Below, one piece after another: positions 1-7,261 of a stretch of DNA of 64,000 nt (within the stretch, counting starts at the first letter, position 1; the number at the start of each line of letters is the position of its first letter). The position numbers and the translations under genes are program-made. Source of the stretch: Mucilaginibacter terrae (GTDB lineage Bacteria > Bacteroidota > Bacteroidia > Sphingobacteriales > Sphingobacteriaceae); the NCBI RefSeq assembly GCF_031951985.1, contig NZ_JAVLVU010000001.1, forward strand, positions 3,038,001-3,102,000, written 5' to 3'. The notes below the pieces were generated by a model. The model worked only from the letters and a program-made list of their open reading frames with translations. It was not told the origin of the DNA and did not search any database.

Positions 1-138
1 TTGCGCGAAAAGATCACCATGGAAACATTGGAAGAACGCGTTGCCAAAATGGCCCGCAGCTACAATGCCATGGAGAACTTTGACGAACCAATGGAGCCTG
101 CGCCCGAGCCGGCTAAACCGCGAAAGAGAAAACTTTAA
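1..138 (+). CDS. C-terminal end of an unidentified protein (5' cut by window edge)
   Basis: An open frame runs from base 1 to a TAA at 136-138 and gives the last 45 residues of a protein whose start lies left of the window. The visible part is a charged helix (EERVAKMARSYNAM) followed by a Pro/Glu-rich stretch and a basic tail ending PRKRKL. That is too little to name a family; the low-complexity basic tail is compatible with a nucleic-acid-binding protein but does not show it. The following gene begins 114 bp later behind its own candidate promoter, so this gene probably ends its transcription unit here. Confidence 0.6.
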   Translation: MREKITMETLEERVAKMARSYNAMENFDEPMEPAPEPAKPRKRKL

Positions 139-160
139 ATAAGCTACAATTCCAAAAGGC

Positions 161-227
161 TTGACAAATATCAATCGTAATTTTTGATACATGTCATGGT
201 GCAGCTAAGCGCCATACCTGATATTTG
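161..227 (+). promoter_or_regulatory. Candidate Crp/Fnr-type promoter with tandem boxes
   Basis: TTGACAAATATCAA at 161-174 fits the FNR-type 5-4-5 palindrome TTGAT-N4-ATCAA with one change. A weaker copy, TTGATACATGTCAT, sits at 184-197, exactly 23 bp on. A near-consensus Bacteroidetes -7 element (GATATTTG, 220-227; consensus TAnnTTTG) has its centre 33 bp beyond the second site. This puts that site close to -41 from the predicted start of transcription near 234, a class II activator position. The same arrangement recurs at 48537-48603 (minus strand) and 50171-50236. Confidence 0.55.
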
Positions 228-251
228 TAGTATAAATCAGTACACAAAGCC

Positions 252-362
252 ATGAAACTTGTATCATATATCATCGCCTTAAATATACCCAATGCCGATC
301 CTGCGCAAATTTCGGCAGCGTTGCTTATCGGGGTTTCTTATATTAAAAAAATAATGCATTAA
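252..362 (+). CDS. Candidate 36-residue membrane-associated small protein
   Basis: ATG at 252 opens a 36-codon frame ending with TAA at 360-362. The peptide begins MKLVSYIIALNIPNADP, continues with a second hydrophobic stretch (ISAALLIGVSYI) and ends in a basic KKIMH. Its start codon lies about 18 nt after the transcription start predicted from the Crp/Fnr-type promoter at 161-227, which is the main reason for believing it is a gene. The leader shares ACAAAGCCATG (base 244 on) with another small frame at 55568. I do not recognise a family. It could instead be untranslated leader of the following gene. Confidence 0.4.
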   Translation: MKLVSYIIALNIPNADPAQISAALLIGVSYIKKIMH

Positions 363-421
363 AAAATTCACTTCTCTACTGCAACCAATTCGGCATAAGT
401 AGCGTCTTGCCTTTATATACA

Positions 422-979
422 ATGTTACACCTTATGTCATTATCTATCAAAACTCCGTTATTATTTGCATTTATTATACTGCTTACCGCCTTTGGCGCAA
501 AGGCTCAGGATAAAATTAAAAACATTGGCAATAAAGCCCGCACTGGCAGCAGCAACGCCAGCTTTGCGGTGGTTAAAGGCAATCAGGTGGGTATAAAAAT
601 GAAAGCCGGAGGCAAGCCAGTACAATTGCTCAAACTTAATTTTGGTGTTGAGAACAGGAATAAAGACAGTATTCGTTTTAAGGTAAATGTTTACGAGTAC
701 GATGGTACCAAAACCAGCAATAATTATGTTAAGCAAGATATTTTAGGCGTTATCCCTCCCGGTAAAAACCGTGTGGATGTTAACCTCGCCCCATATAACG
801 TAACCGTTAAAGGAAGCCTGCTGGTGGCCATTGAGTGGCTGGAAACCCATAAAGGTTCGGAACCATCGTTTTCAATAGGATTGTTTAACGGGGGTACCTT
901 CCGTTACCAAACGGGTGAGTGGAACAAAATACCGGTTGCCGGCATCGACTTTAATATGGATGTGAAAAAACTTAAATAA
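422..979 (+). CDS. Secreted beta-sandwich-like protein of unknown function
   Basis: A protein of about 185 residues with a clear Sec signal peptide (LLFAFIILLTAFGAKAQ, cleavage after A-K-A) followed by a soluble domain with alternating short hydrophobic strands, as in beta-sandwich proteins. No catalytic motif is visible. The ATG at 434 (MSLSIKTPL) is an equally good start; an upstream TTG at 407 in the same frame is less likely. Expected location is the periplasm or outer surface. A short stem (CAGGC 994-998 with GCCTG 1008-1012, then a T-rich run) lies just after the stop and may end transcription both here and from the convergent trehalase gene. Confidence 0.7.
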   Translation: MLHLMSLSIKTPLLFAFIILLTAFGAKAQDKIKNIGNKARTGSSNASFAVVKGNQVGIKMKAGGKPVQLLKLNFGVENRNKDSIRFKVNVYEYDGTKTSNNYVKQDILGVIPPGKNRVDVNLAPYNVTVKGSLLVAIEWLETHKGSEPSFSIGLFNGGTFRYQTGEWNKIPVAGIDFNMDVKKLK

Positions 980-1012
980 AACAGAGAGGATAGCAGGCTG
1001 GAAAACCGCCTG

Positions 1013-2584
1013 TTATTTTTGTTTATACATGTTCATCAGCTTTAGCAATACCCCATTCGTCCAGCCAAAACCATCCTGCAGTGGGTATTCGCCACCTCCG
1101 GCGCTGGCATCAGTATGTTGAACATCATACTTTTCGAGCAGCTTGCCGGTGCGGTTAAATTCTTTCAGGTTGATTTGAATCCAGCGTTGGGCTATGTTTT
1201 GTGCCAGGGCATCTTGTTTATAGTTACGCAAGCCTACAATAGTAATGTATTGCAGCGGAGCCCAACCGTTGGGTTGGTCCCATTGCTGGCCGGTTGAATT
1301 TAATGTTGTGGCTACACCACCGGGCTGCACAAACTTATCTTTAATTAAATCCGTAATTTGCCGGGCCTGCGCACTATCAGTCATGCTAAAAAATAGCGGA
1401 AATGCCGTAGCAATACTCACCTGCGCCGATAGTGTTTTGAGTTTCCAGTTATAATCGCGGTAGCAGCCTGTTTTAGCATCCCAGCAATATTTCGACAAAG
1501 CAGCTTTGCGCTTAAATGCTTTTTCACGATATACGGTGGCCGATTTCATCCTACCATCAACTTCATAAGCGCGGGCAATCACTCTTTCCAGATTATATAG
1601 CAAACTGTTCAGGTCAACCGCAATTAGGTTTGTAGTTTCAATAGTGGCCAGGCTTTTACCATCGGCCATCCAGCGGCTGCTAAAATCCCAACCCGACTCG
1701 GCCGCTGCCCGTATATTACGGTAAAAATCGGCCTTATTCTGTTTAGTTTCTTTGCCGGCCAGCACATCTTCGCGGTATGATTCTTCGCGCGGAGTTTCAC
1801 TGGCGTCCCAGTACCGGTTAAGAATACTGCCGTCGACAAGTCGTACAGCATGTTCGGCAGCCGTGCCGTTTTTTAATTTGTTTGAGCCATGCATCCAGTA
1901 CTCATACTCTTTAATTAATTGCAGCTTGTAAGTTTGCAGTACCTTTTTACCTTTATGCCGCGCCAGCAACTCAACCATCATGGCAAAAAATGGCGGCTGC
2001 GAGCGGCTTATATAATACGTGCGGTTGCCGTTGGGTATATGTCCGTACTTATCTACCAGGTAGGCAAAATTTTTCACCATACTTTCTATCAAATCATAAT
2101 GTTTGGCTTCCTCAAGGCCCAGCATGGTAAAGTACGAGTCCCAATAATAAACTTCTCTGAAACGCCCTCCGGGCACAATGTAATTATGCGGCAGGGAGAT
2201 GAGTGTGGTGCCTTTTGCCGTATCTGCTGCGTGTTGCAATACTGTCCATAAGGTATCAATATGTTTGCGTATGCCGGCCTGTATATTACTTTTATACGGA
2301 ATGCCATTCTCGGCAGGTGTATTAAAGTATGTCTTTACAAATTTTTTCAAATCAAACCCCGGCTTATTTTTCGACTCCTCATATTCTTCAAGTATGGCAG
2401 TAACCGGTCTACGGGGTGTAGCATCAACAAATGTTTTACCATCGGCATATACCTGCTGCATTTGTACATCTTCAAACAAACCCGGGTATAATTGGGCGGG
2501 TGTTTTAACTTGTGCAACGGCAGATAAATAGATAAAACAAGTAATAAGCGGCAGTAATAAATTTTTAATACGCATCATATTCAA
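1013..2584 (-). CDS. treA: Periplasmic trehalase, GH37
   Basis: Hydrolyses trehalose to two glucose in the periplasm. The 523-residue product has a signal peptide ending SAVAQ and both trehalase family signatures: PGGRFREVYYWDSY at about residues 138-151 and QWDQPNGWAP near 435. The catalytic pair expected for GH37 is present as the Asp in ESGWDFSSRW near residue 300 and the Glu in GGGEYPLQDGFGWTNG near 499. Length matches bacterial periplasmic trehalases. Several Met codons cluster at the start (2584, 2578, 2575); the one giving MRIKNLLLPL (2575) also makes a normal signal peptide. It is transcribed convergently with the preceding secreted protein and divergently from the YceI gene. Confidence 0.92.
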   Translation of the reverse strand: MNMMRIKNLLLPLITCFIYLSAVAQVKTPAQLYPGLFEDVQMQQVYADGKTFVDATPRRPVTAILEEYEESKNKPGFDLKKFVKTYFNTPAENGIPYKSNIQAGIRKHIDTLWTVLQHAADTAKGTTLISLPHNYIVPGGRFREVYYWDSYFTMLGLEEAKHYDLIESMVKNFAYLVDKYGHIPNGNRTYYISRSQPPFFAMMVELLARHKGKKVLQTYKLQLIKEYEYWMHGSNKLKNGTAAEHAVRLVDGSILNRYWDASETPREESYREDVLAGKETKQNKADFYRNIRAAAESGWDFSSRWMADGKSLATIETTNLIAVDLNSLLYNLERVIARAYEVDGRMKSATVYREKAFKRKAALSKYCWDAKTGCYRDYNWKLKTLSAQVSIATAFPLFFSMTDSAQARQITDLIKDKFVQPGGVATTLNSTGQQWDQPNGWAPLQYITIVGLRNYKQDALAQNIAQRWIQINLKEFNRTGKLLEKYDVQHTDASAGGGEYPLQDGFGWTNGVLLKLMNMYKQK

Positions 2585-2660
2585 TTAAACCAAGTAATTC
2601 ATAAATTGTCATACCAAAGCAAAGAAAAATATAGATGTTTAAACATTTAATTTTATCTAT

Positions 2661-2668
2661 TACATTTG
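2661..2668 (+). promoter_or_regulatory. -7 element of the YceI gene
   Basis: TACATTTG matches the Bacteroidetes housekeeping -7 consensus TAnnTTTG exactly and lies 18 bp before the ATG at 2686, giving a leader of roughly 10 nt. It supports the choice of the 2686 start over an in-frame ATG at 2635. Confidence 0.6.
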
Positions 2669-2685
2669 TAGACATAAAACATAAC

Positions 2686-3279
2686 ATGAAAAAATTAACG
2701 ACCTTATTTGTAGCAGTTATTGCGGTAGCTTTAGTTGCTTTTAAACCAATTGCCCCTGTAACTTTTAAAGTTGACACGCAAAGAAGTAAAATTGAGTGGA
2801 CTGGTAAAAAAGTTACCGGCCAGCACACCGGCACTATTAAATTAGCATCGGGCGAAGTTGCTACTAACGGTAAAGTTCCAACCGGTGGTAAATTTGCTAT
2901 CGACATGAACAGCATGGATTGTACAGATCTAAGCGGCGAAGCCAAAGGAAAATTATTAGGTCACTTAAAATCAGAAGATTTCTTTGGTACCGAAAAATAT
3001 CCAACTGCCGAATTTACCGCAACTAAAATTACACCTGCAGGTGCCGGTAAAGTAAACGTAACCGGTAACATCGTTATTAAAGGTAAAACCAGCGTTATTA
3101 CTTTCCCTGCTACTTACGCTGTTGCTGGCAATAACTTAACTGTTACTGCAACTGATGTTAAAGTTGACCGCACTAAACACGATATCCGTTACGGTTCGAA
3201 AAGCTTTTTCGAGAGCATTGGCGACAAAGCTATTGATGATGAGTTTTTATTAAATATTAATTTGGTAGCTACACGCTAA
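2686..3279 (+). CDS. YceI-family periplasmic lipid-binding protein
   Basis: A 197-residue YceI-like protein, a secreted lipocalin-like beta barrel that in known members binds isoprenoid-type lipids. The signal peptide (MKKLTTLFVAVIAVALVAF) is followed by the family pattern: VDTQRSKIEWTGKKVTGQHTG near the N-terminus, a central HLKSEDFFGTEKYPTAEF motif, and a late FESIGDKAIDDEFLLNINL segment. The ATG at 2686 is chosen because it starts the signal peptide and because the -7 element at 2661-2668 lies downstream of the ATG at 2635. A hairpin and T run at 3308-3335 close the unit. The biological ligand cannot be read from the sequence. Confidence 0.9.
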   Translation: MKKLTTLFVAVIAVALVAFKPIAPVTFKVDTQRSKIEWTGKKVTGQHTGTIKLASGEVATNGKVPTGGKFAIDMNSMDCTDLSGEAKGKLLGHLKSEDFFGTEKYPTAEFTATKITPAGAGKVNVTGNIVIKGKTSVITFPATYAVAGNNLTVTATDVKVDRTKHDIRYGSKSFFESIGDKAIDDEFLLNINLVATR

Positions 3280-3307
3280 CATTACATATTTACTGCTCGT
3301 ATACAAG

Positions 3308-3335
3308 AATCCTGGCCTATGCGTCAGGATTTTTT
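3308..3335 (+). terminator. Intrinsic terminator after the YceI gene
   Basis: AATCCTG (3308-3314) pairs with CAGGATT (3325-3331) around a 10-nt loop and runs into TTTTTT, 29 bp after the YceI stop. Confidence 0.75.
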
Positions 3336-3393
3336 GTTTTAAAACTTTACGGAATGAAACAATTTTGCTTTGTTTGCGTATAAGGAGATAATT

Positions 3394-3816
3394 ATGACAG
3401 CGAGCACCTCCAAACCTATTAGTATACTATTGGTTGATGATGATGAGATCAACAATTTTATTTCGATAAAATTAATTAAAAAAGCATTGGTTTATGCTGA
3501 CATAACCGCTTGTTTGGACGGCAGCTATGCTATTAACCAGCTTTTGGAAATTCAGGAAAAGAACCCCGAAAACCTGCCCGATTATATCCTGCTCGATATT
3601 AATATGCCTATTATGAACGGTTGGGAGTTTTTAGACGAATATAAGCGTTTAGGCCTCGACCCATTGGGTAAATCAAAAATCTTCATTATATCTTCCTCAG
3701 TTTTTAGTAACGACATCAACAAAGCCAAATCATACGAATTGGTAAAAGACTTTATTTCGAAGCCATTGAACGTAGAGAAAATAAAAGAGTTGTTTTCTGT
3801 TGAAAAAATCGTTTAA
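3394..3816 (+). CDS. Receiver-only response regulator
   Basis: A 140-residue stand-alone CheY-like receiver domain without an output domain. The acidic pocket (DDD, residues 15-17), the phospho-acceptor Asp68 in YILLDINMP, the switch Ser run (FIISSSV) and the conserved Lys123 in FISKPL are all present. Such proteins relay phosphate or act by binding partners; no partner is evident next door. The start at 3394 follows AAGGAG at 3383-3388, one of the few good Shine-Dalgarno-like sequences in the window, so it is preferred over an in-frame upstream start at 3370. The stop overlaps the stop of the convergent hydrolase gene by 4 bp. Confidence 0.9.
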   Translation: MTASTSKPISILLVDDDEINNFISIKLIKKALVYADITACLDGSYAINQLLEIQEKNPENLPDYILLDINMPIMNGWEFLDEYKRLGLDPLGKSKIFIISSSVFSNDINKAKSYELVKDFISKPLNVEKIKELFSVEKIV

Positions 3817-4583
3817 TAAGGCGTAATACTAAACGTATCATCCTGTTGTTTTACATAGCCAATAGCTGTTGATTTGGCATGGTAAAATAAACAAGCCCAG
3901 TTTTCGGCCGATGCCTTTGCTCCGTATTCCTCGCGGAGGTGCATGGCTTTTTTACCGTCGTAATCATACTTTGCTGCAAACTTTCGCAGTAATTGCTCTG
4001 GCTCCGGAAGCTCATCTCCCCCAAAAAAGCATTTTTGCCCGTCGTTTTCAATTAAAAATACCTGGTGGTATTGCGTATGCCCTCCCGAAAGTTCATAGTG
4101 AATACCGGGGCGGACCTCGCCATCGCCTTCTACAAATTCTATCTTAGCTTCGCGTTCCAGGGTTTCAAATATGGGTTTGCGGTACGAGCTTGATTTGCCC
4201 GACATGGCTACTTCCCACTCACCTTTATTAATCACATGCACCGCCTGCGGAAAGCTTGGCTCCAGTTTACCATTGCGCTCAACTACTAAACCCCCGGTAT
4301 GATCATAATGCAGGTGCGATTGCAGCACCAGCGTAACTTCGCCCGGCGCAAAACCGGCTTTGCGTATGTTTTGATGAATGATGGGTTCGCCGGAGCTATC
4401 TTTTAATCCGAGGCCGCTGTCGAGCACGATGAGGTCGCGGTCGGTTTTAACTAAAAACGGGTTTACGTGGATGAACAGCGAACCGGGGCGGTCTTTTGCA
4501 TTATCGGTGGCTGGATTGAAGGGAATAAATTGTTTGGATGAGTCAACCGAGTAAGAGCCTTCGCCTAATGCAAAAATTTCCAT
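3813..4583 (-). CDS. Metallo-beta-lactamase-fold hydrolase (lactonase-like)
   Basis: A 256-residue cytoplasmic metallo-hydrolase. The dinuclear metal motif HLHYDH (His90, His92, Asp94, His95) is followed by His169 (GGHTQYH), Asp190 (GGDELPE) and a late His in LFYHAKS, the complete ligand set of the fold. Order and length resemble AttM/AiiA-type lactonases and their many relatives, but substrate cannot be fixed from these motifs. No signal peptide. It is a single gene between convergent and divergent neighbours; the divergent recJ begins 88 bp from its start. Confidence 0.85.
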   Translation of the reverse strand: MEIFALGEGSYSVDSSKQFIPFNPATDNAKDRPGSLFIHVNPFLVKTDRDLIVLDSGLGLKDSSGEPIIHQNIRKAGFAPGEVTLVLQSHLHYDHTGGLVVERNGKLEPSFPQAVHVINKGEWEVAMSGKSSSYRKPIFETLEREAKIEFVEGDGEVRPGIHYELSGGHTQYHQVFLIENDGQKCFFGGDELPEPEQLLRKFAAKYDYDGKKAMHLREEYGAKASAENWACLFYHAKSTAIGYVKQQDDTFSITPY

Positions 4584-4671
4584 AGTAACTGTAGCGTGTT
4601 ATATTAAGAAATGTACCTTTGTGGGTTATATAAACCCTGTAAACCATTAAAAGGTTTCGTAGTACAAAAGT

Positions 4672-6369
4672 ATGCAAAAACGGTGGGCGCTAAAGCAAAA
4701 TCCCGATATTAATGAGGTAACACGTATTTCGGCCCAATTATGTATCGATGAGGTTTTGGGTGCCATGCTGTTACAACGGGGGATAAACACCTTTGACGAA
4801 GCCCGTTTTTTCTTTCGCCCTGATTTGCGCCACCTGCACGATCCATTCCTAATGGCAGGTATGGAACAGGCCATTGAACGCATTGAACAGGCCATACAGG
4901 CTGGTGAGAAGATACTGATTTATGGTGATTACGACGTTGATGGCACTACAGCCGTTACGGTAGTTTACAGCTTCTTTAAGAAGCGCTACGACAGGCTGGA
5001 GTATTACATTCCCGACCGTTACCTTGAAGGCTATGGTATATCAACCCAAGGCATTGATTACGCTGCCGAAAATGGCTTCTCGCTTATAGTTGCACTTGAT
5101 TGTGGCATTAAATCTGTTGATAAGGTAGCTTATGCCAATGAGTTGGGTATCGATTTTATTATTTGCGATCACCACACCCCGGGCGATGAGTTACCAGCCG
5201 CCGTGGCCGTACTCGACCCAAAGCGTACCGATTGCGATTACCCTTATAAAGAACTTTCTGGCTGTGGTATTGGCTTTAAGCTGATACAAGCCTATGCGCA
5301 AAAAAACGACATTGATTTTGAAGAGGTTGCACAATACCTCGACCTGGTAGCTACCAGTATAGCTTGCGATATTGTACACATCACCGGCGAAAACCGTACG
5401 CTGGCCAGCTTCGGCCTGCAAAAAATAAATACCAACCCCGGCACTGGTATTAAGGTGCTGATGGATATTGCGGGTAAGAATATTAACTATTCCATATCCG
5501 ACATTGTGTTCATGATAGGTCCGCGCATTAATGCGGCCGGAAGAATTGACAATGCCCGACATTCGGTTGAATTGCTTTTGGCCGAAGATATAGATGCCGC
5601 CAAGGAAAAGGGCATGCTCATAAGCGAAAAGAACATGGAGCGCAAAGAGCACGACCTGGCCATAACTGACGAAGCTTTGAGCATGATAGCCGCCGATGCC
5701 GTAATGACCGGGCGTAAATCTACCGTGGTATTTAATGAGCGCTGGCACAAGGGGGTAATAGGTATTGTGGCATCGCGCCTTACCGAAAAATACTATCGCC
5801 CAACCATTGTACTTACCCGCTCCAACGGGCATGTGGCCGGTTCGGCCCGCTCGGTTGTTGGTTTTGATTTGTACGAAGCCCTGTGCGGATGCAGCGATCT
5901 GCTCCTGCAATTTGGCGGGCACAAGTATGCGGCAGGCTTAACCATGCAACCCGAACAGGTGGAAGCTTTTACCGCCCGTTTTGAAGAAGTGGTAAGTGCC
6001 AGCATTACCGAGCAGCAACTTATTCAGGAGATACAGATAGATGCCGAACTAAAGCTGGAACAAATTACGTCCAAATTTTTCCGGGTTTTAAACCAATTTG
6101 GTCCGTTCGGTCCCGAAAATATGTGCCCGGTGTTTATCACGCGCAATGTTTCGGTATATGGCAACGTTAGTTTGGTGGGCAGCAATCATATTAAAATGAC
6201 GGTTCACCAAAGCGGCTCGCCACTGTTTGATTGTATTGCCTTTAACCAGGGCGAATGCATTGAAGAGCTACGCAAAGGCAAACCGTTTGATATTTGTTAT
6301 ACCATTGAAGAAAACATTTGGCGCGAAAAGCGTTCCATACAATTAAATATTAAAGGAATTAGGTGTTAG
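4672..6369 (+). CDS. recJ: Single-stranded-DNA-specific exonuclease RecJ
   Basis: 5'-3' single-strand DNA exonuclease used in recombination and mismatch or base-excision repair. The 565-residue product has the DHH-family Mn-binding motifs in order: IYGDYDVDGTT (Asp86, Asp88, Asp90), a central LDCGI with ICDHHTPG (Asp166-His167-His168), and a DHHA1-type GGHKYAAGL motif near residue 417, then the RecJ OB-like domain. Length agrees with bacterial RecJ. It starts 88 bp from the divergent hydrolase gene and is followed by a perfect 19-bp inverted repeat and lptB. Confidence 0.95.
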   Translation: MQKRWALKQNPDINEVTRISAQLCIDEVLGAMLLQRGINTFDEARFFFRPDLRHLHDPFLMAGMEQAIERIEQAIQAGEKILIYGDYDVDGTTAVTVVYSFFKKRYDRLEYYIPDRYLEGYGISTQGIDYAAENGFSLIVALDCGIKSVDKVAYANELGIDFIICDHHTPGDELPAAVAVLDPKRTDCDYPYKELSGCGIGFKLIQAYAQKNDIDFEEVAQYLDLVATSIACDIVHITGENRTLASFGLQKINTNPGTGIKVLMDIAGKNINYSISDIVFMIGPRINAAGRIDNARHSVELLLAEDIDAAKEKGMLISEKNMERKEHDLAITDEALSMIAADAVMTGRKSTVVFNERWHKGVIGIVASRLTEKYYRPTIVLTRSNGHVAGSARSVVGFDLYEALCGCSDLLLQFGGHKYAAGLTMQPEQVEAFTARFEEVVSASITEQQLIQEIQIDAELKLEQITSKFFRVLNQFGPFGPENMCPVFITRNVSVYGNVSLVGSNHIKMTVHQSGSPLFDCIAFNQGECIEELRKGKPFDICYTIEENIWREKRSIQLNIKGIRC

Positions 6370-6373
6370 TTGT

Positions 6374-6443
6374 GTTGTGAGTTGTGAGTTGTCCATTGTC
6401 TGGAAACTCCCGATCTCACAACCGACAACTCACAACTCACAAC
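6374..6443. repeat. Palindromic mini-repeat between recJ and lptB
   Basis: GTTGTGAGTTGTGAGTTGT (6374-6392) is perfectly inverted at 6425-6443 with a 32-nt loop. Each arm is itself built of GAGTTGT units. It fills the recJ-lptB gap and may act as a transcript hairpin. A related arm-and-loop design (19-nt arms, 36-nt loop) occurs inside mqnB at 29853-29926. Confidence 0.8.
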
Positions 6444-6453
6444 TCAACCAAAA

Positions 6454-7191
6454 ATGAATTTACGCGCCGATAATCTGGTAAAAAAATACAAACAGCGTAC
6501 TGTGGTAAACGATGTATCGTTCAACGTATCGCAGGGCGAAATTGTGGGCTTGCTGGGGCCCAACGGTGCCGGTAAAACTACGTCGTTTTATATGATCGTA
6601 GGATTGATTAAGCCGAATGAAGGCCATATTTATCTGGACGATCAGGAAATAACCAATGATGCCATGTATCGCCGTGCACAAAAAGGTATTGGTTACCTGG
6701 CGCAAGAGGCTTCGGTATTTCGCAAGCTTACGGTGGAGGATAATATTAAAGCCGTGCTTGAAATGGGCAGCATGACCAAGGCCGAACAAAAGGATAAACT
6801 GGAAGAACTGATAGACGAATTCAGTTTACACCGCGTACGCAAAAACCGTGGCGACCTGCTTTCGGGCGGTGAGCGCCGCCGTACCGAAATTGCCCGTGCC
6901 CTGGCTGCCCAACCTAACTTTATCCTGCTGGATGAGCCTTTTGCGGGTGTTGACCCCATAGCGGTAGAAGAGATACAAGCCATGGTTTACAAGCTCAAAC
7001 ACCGTAACATCGGCATCCTCATTACCGACCACAACGTACAGGAAACCCTCTCCATAACCGACCGCGCCTACTTACTTTTCGAAGGCAAGATACTCGAATC
7101 GGGTGTACCTGAAGTATTGGCCTCCAACGAAATGGTGCGCAAGGTTTACCTGGGCGCTAACTTTGTGCTCAAAAGAAAAACTTTTGCTTAA
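6454..7191 (+). CDS. lptB: LPS export ABC transporter ATPase LptB
   Basis: ATPase of the LptBFG complex that drives lipopolysaccharide from the inner membrane toward the outer membrane. The 245 residues hold Walker A GPNGAGKT (35-42), a Q-loop in [10 protein letters not shown], the ABC signature LLSGGERRR near 137, Walker [14 protein letters not shown] and the switch His in LITDHN. The [14 protein letters not shown] segment is typical of LptB. The last codons ([10 protein letters not shown] and stop) occur a second time at 9741-9773 downstream of the GH2 gene, so the region behind lptB has been rearranged. Confidence 0.95.
   Translation: MNLRADNLVKKYKQRTVVNDVSFNVSQGEIVGLLGPNGAGKTTSFYMIVGLIKPNEGHIYLDDQEITNDAMYRRAQKGIGYLAQEASVFRKLTVEDNIKAVLEMGSMTKAEQKDKLEELIDEFSLHRVRKNRGDLLSGGERRRTEIARALAAQPNFILLDEPFAGVDPIAVEEIQAMVYKLKHRNIGILITDHNVQETLSITDRAYLLFEGKILESGVPEVLASNEMVRKVYLGANFVLKRKTFA
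7158..7190 (+). repeat. Direct repeat copy 1 (end of lptB)
   Basis: These 33 bases, the 3' end of lptB, recur at 9740-9772 with a single synonymous difference (CTC versus CTT). The two copies flank the GH2 gene. Further similarity (GTCGCCATTAC here, GTCGCATTAC there) continues just downstream of both. Confidence 0.85.
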
Positions 7192-7261
7192 AAAGTCGCC
7201 ATTACAAAATAGCTAAAGTACGGCTATTGCCTTATTATTACCAAAACATCCAAACCAACCA

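Noticed and set aside
5191-5922. Long open frame antisense to recJ
   Set aside because: It mirrors codon structure of recJ, has no motif and would overlap a well-supported gene entirely; the same holds for the many other antisense frames.
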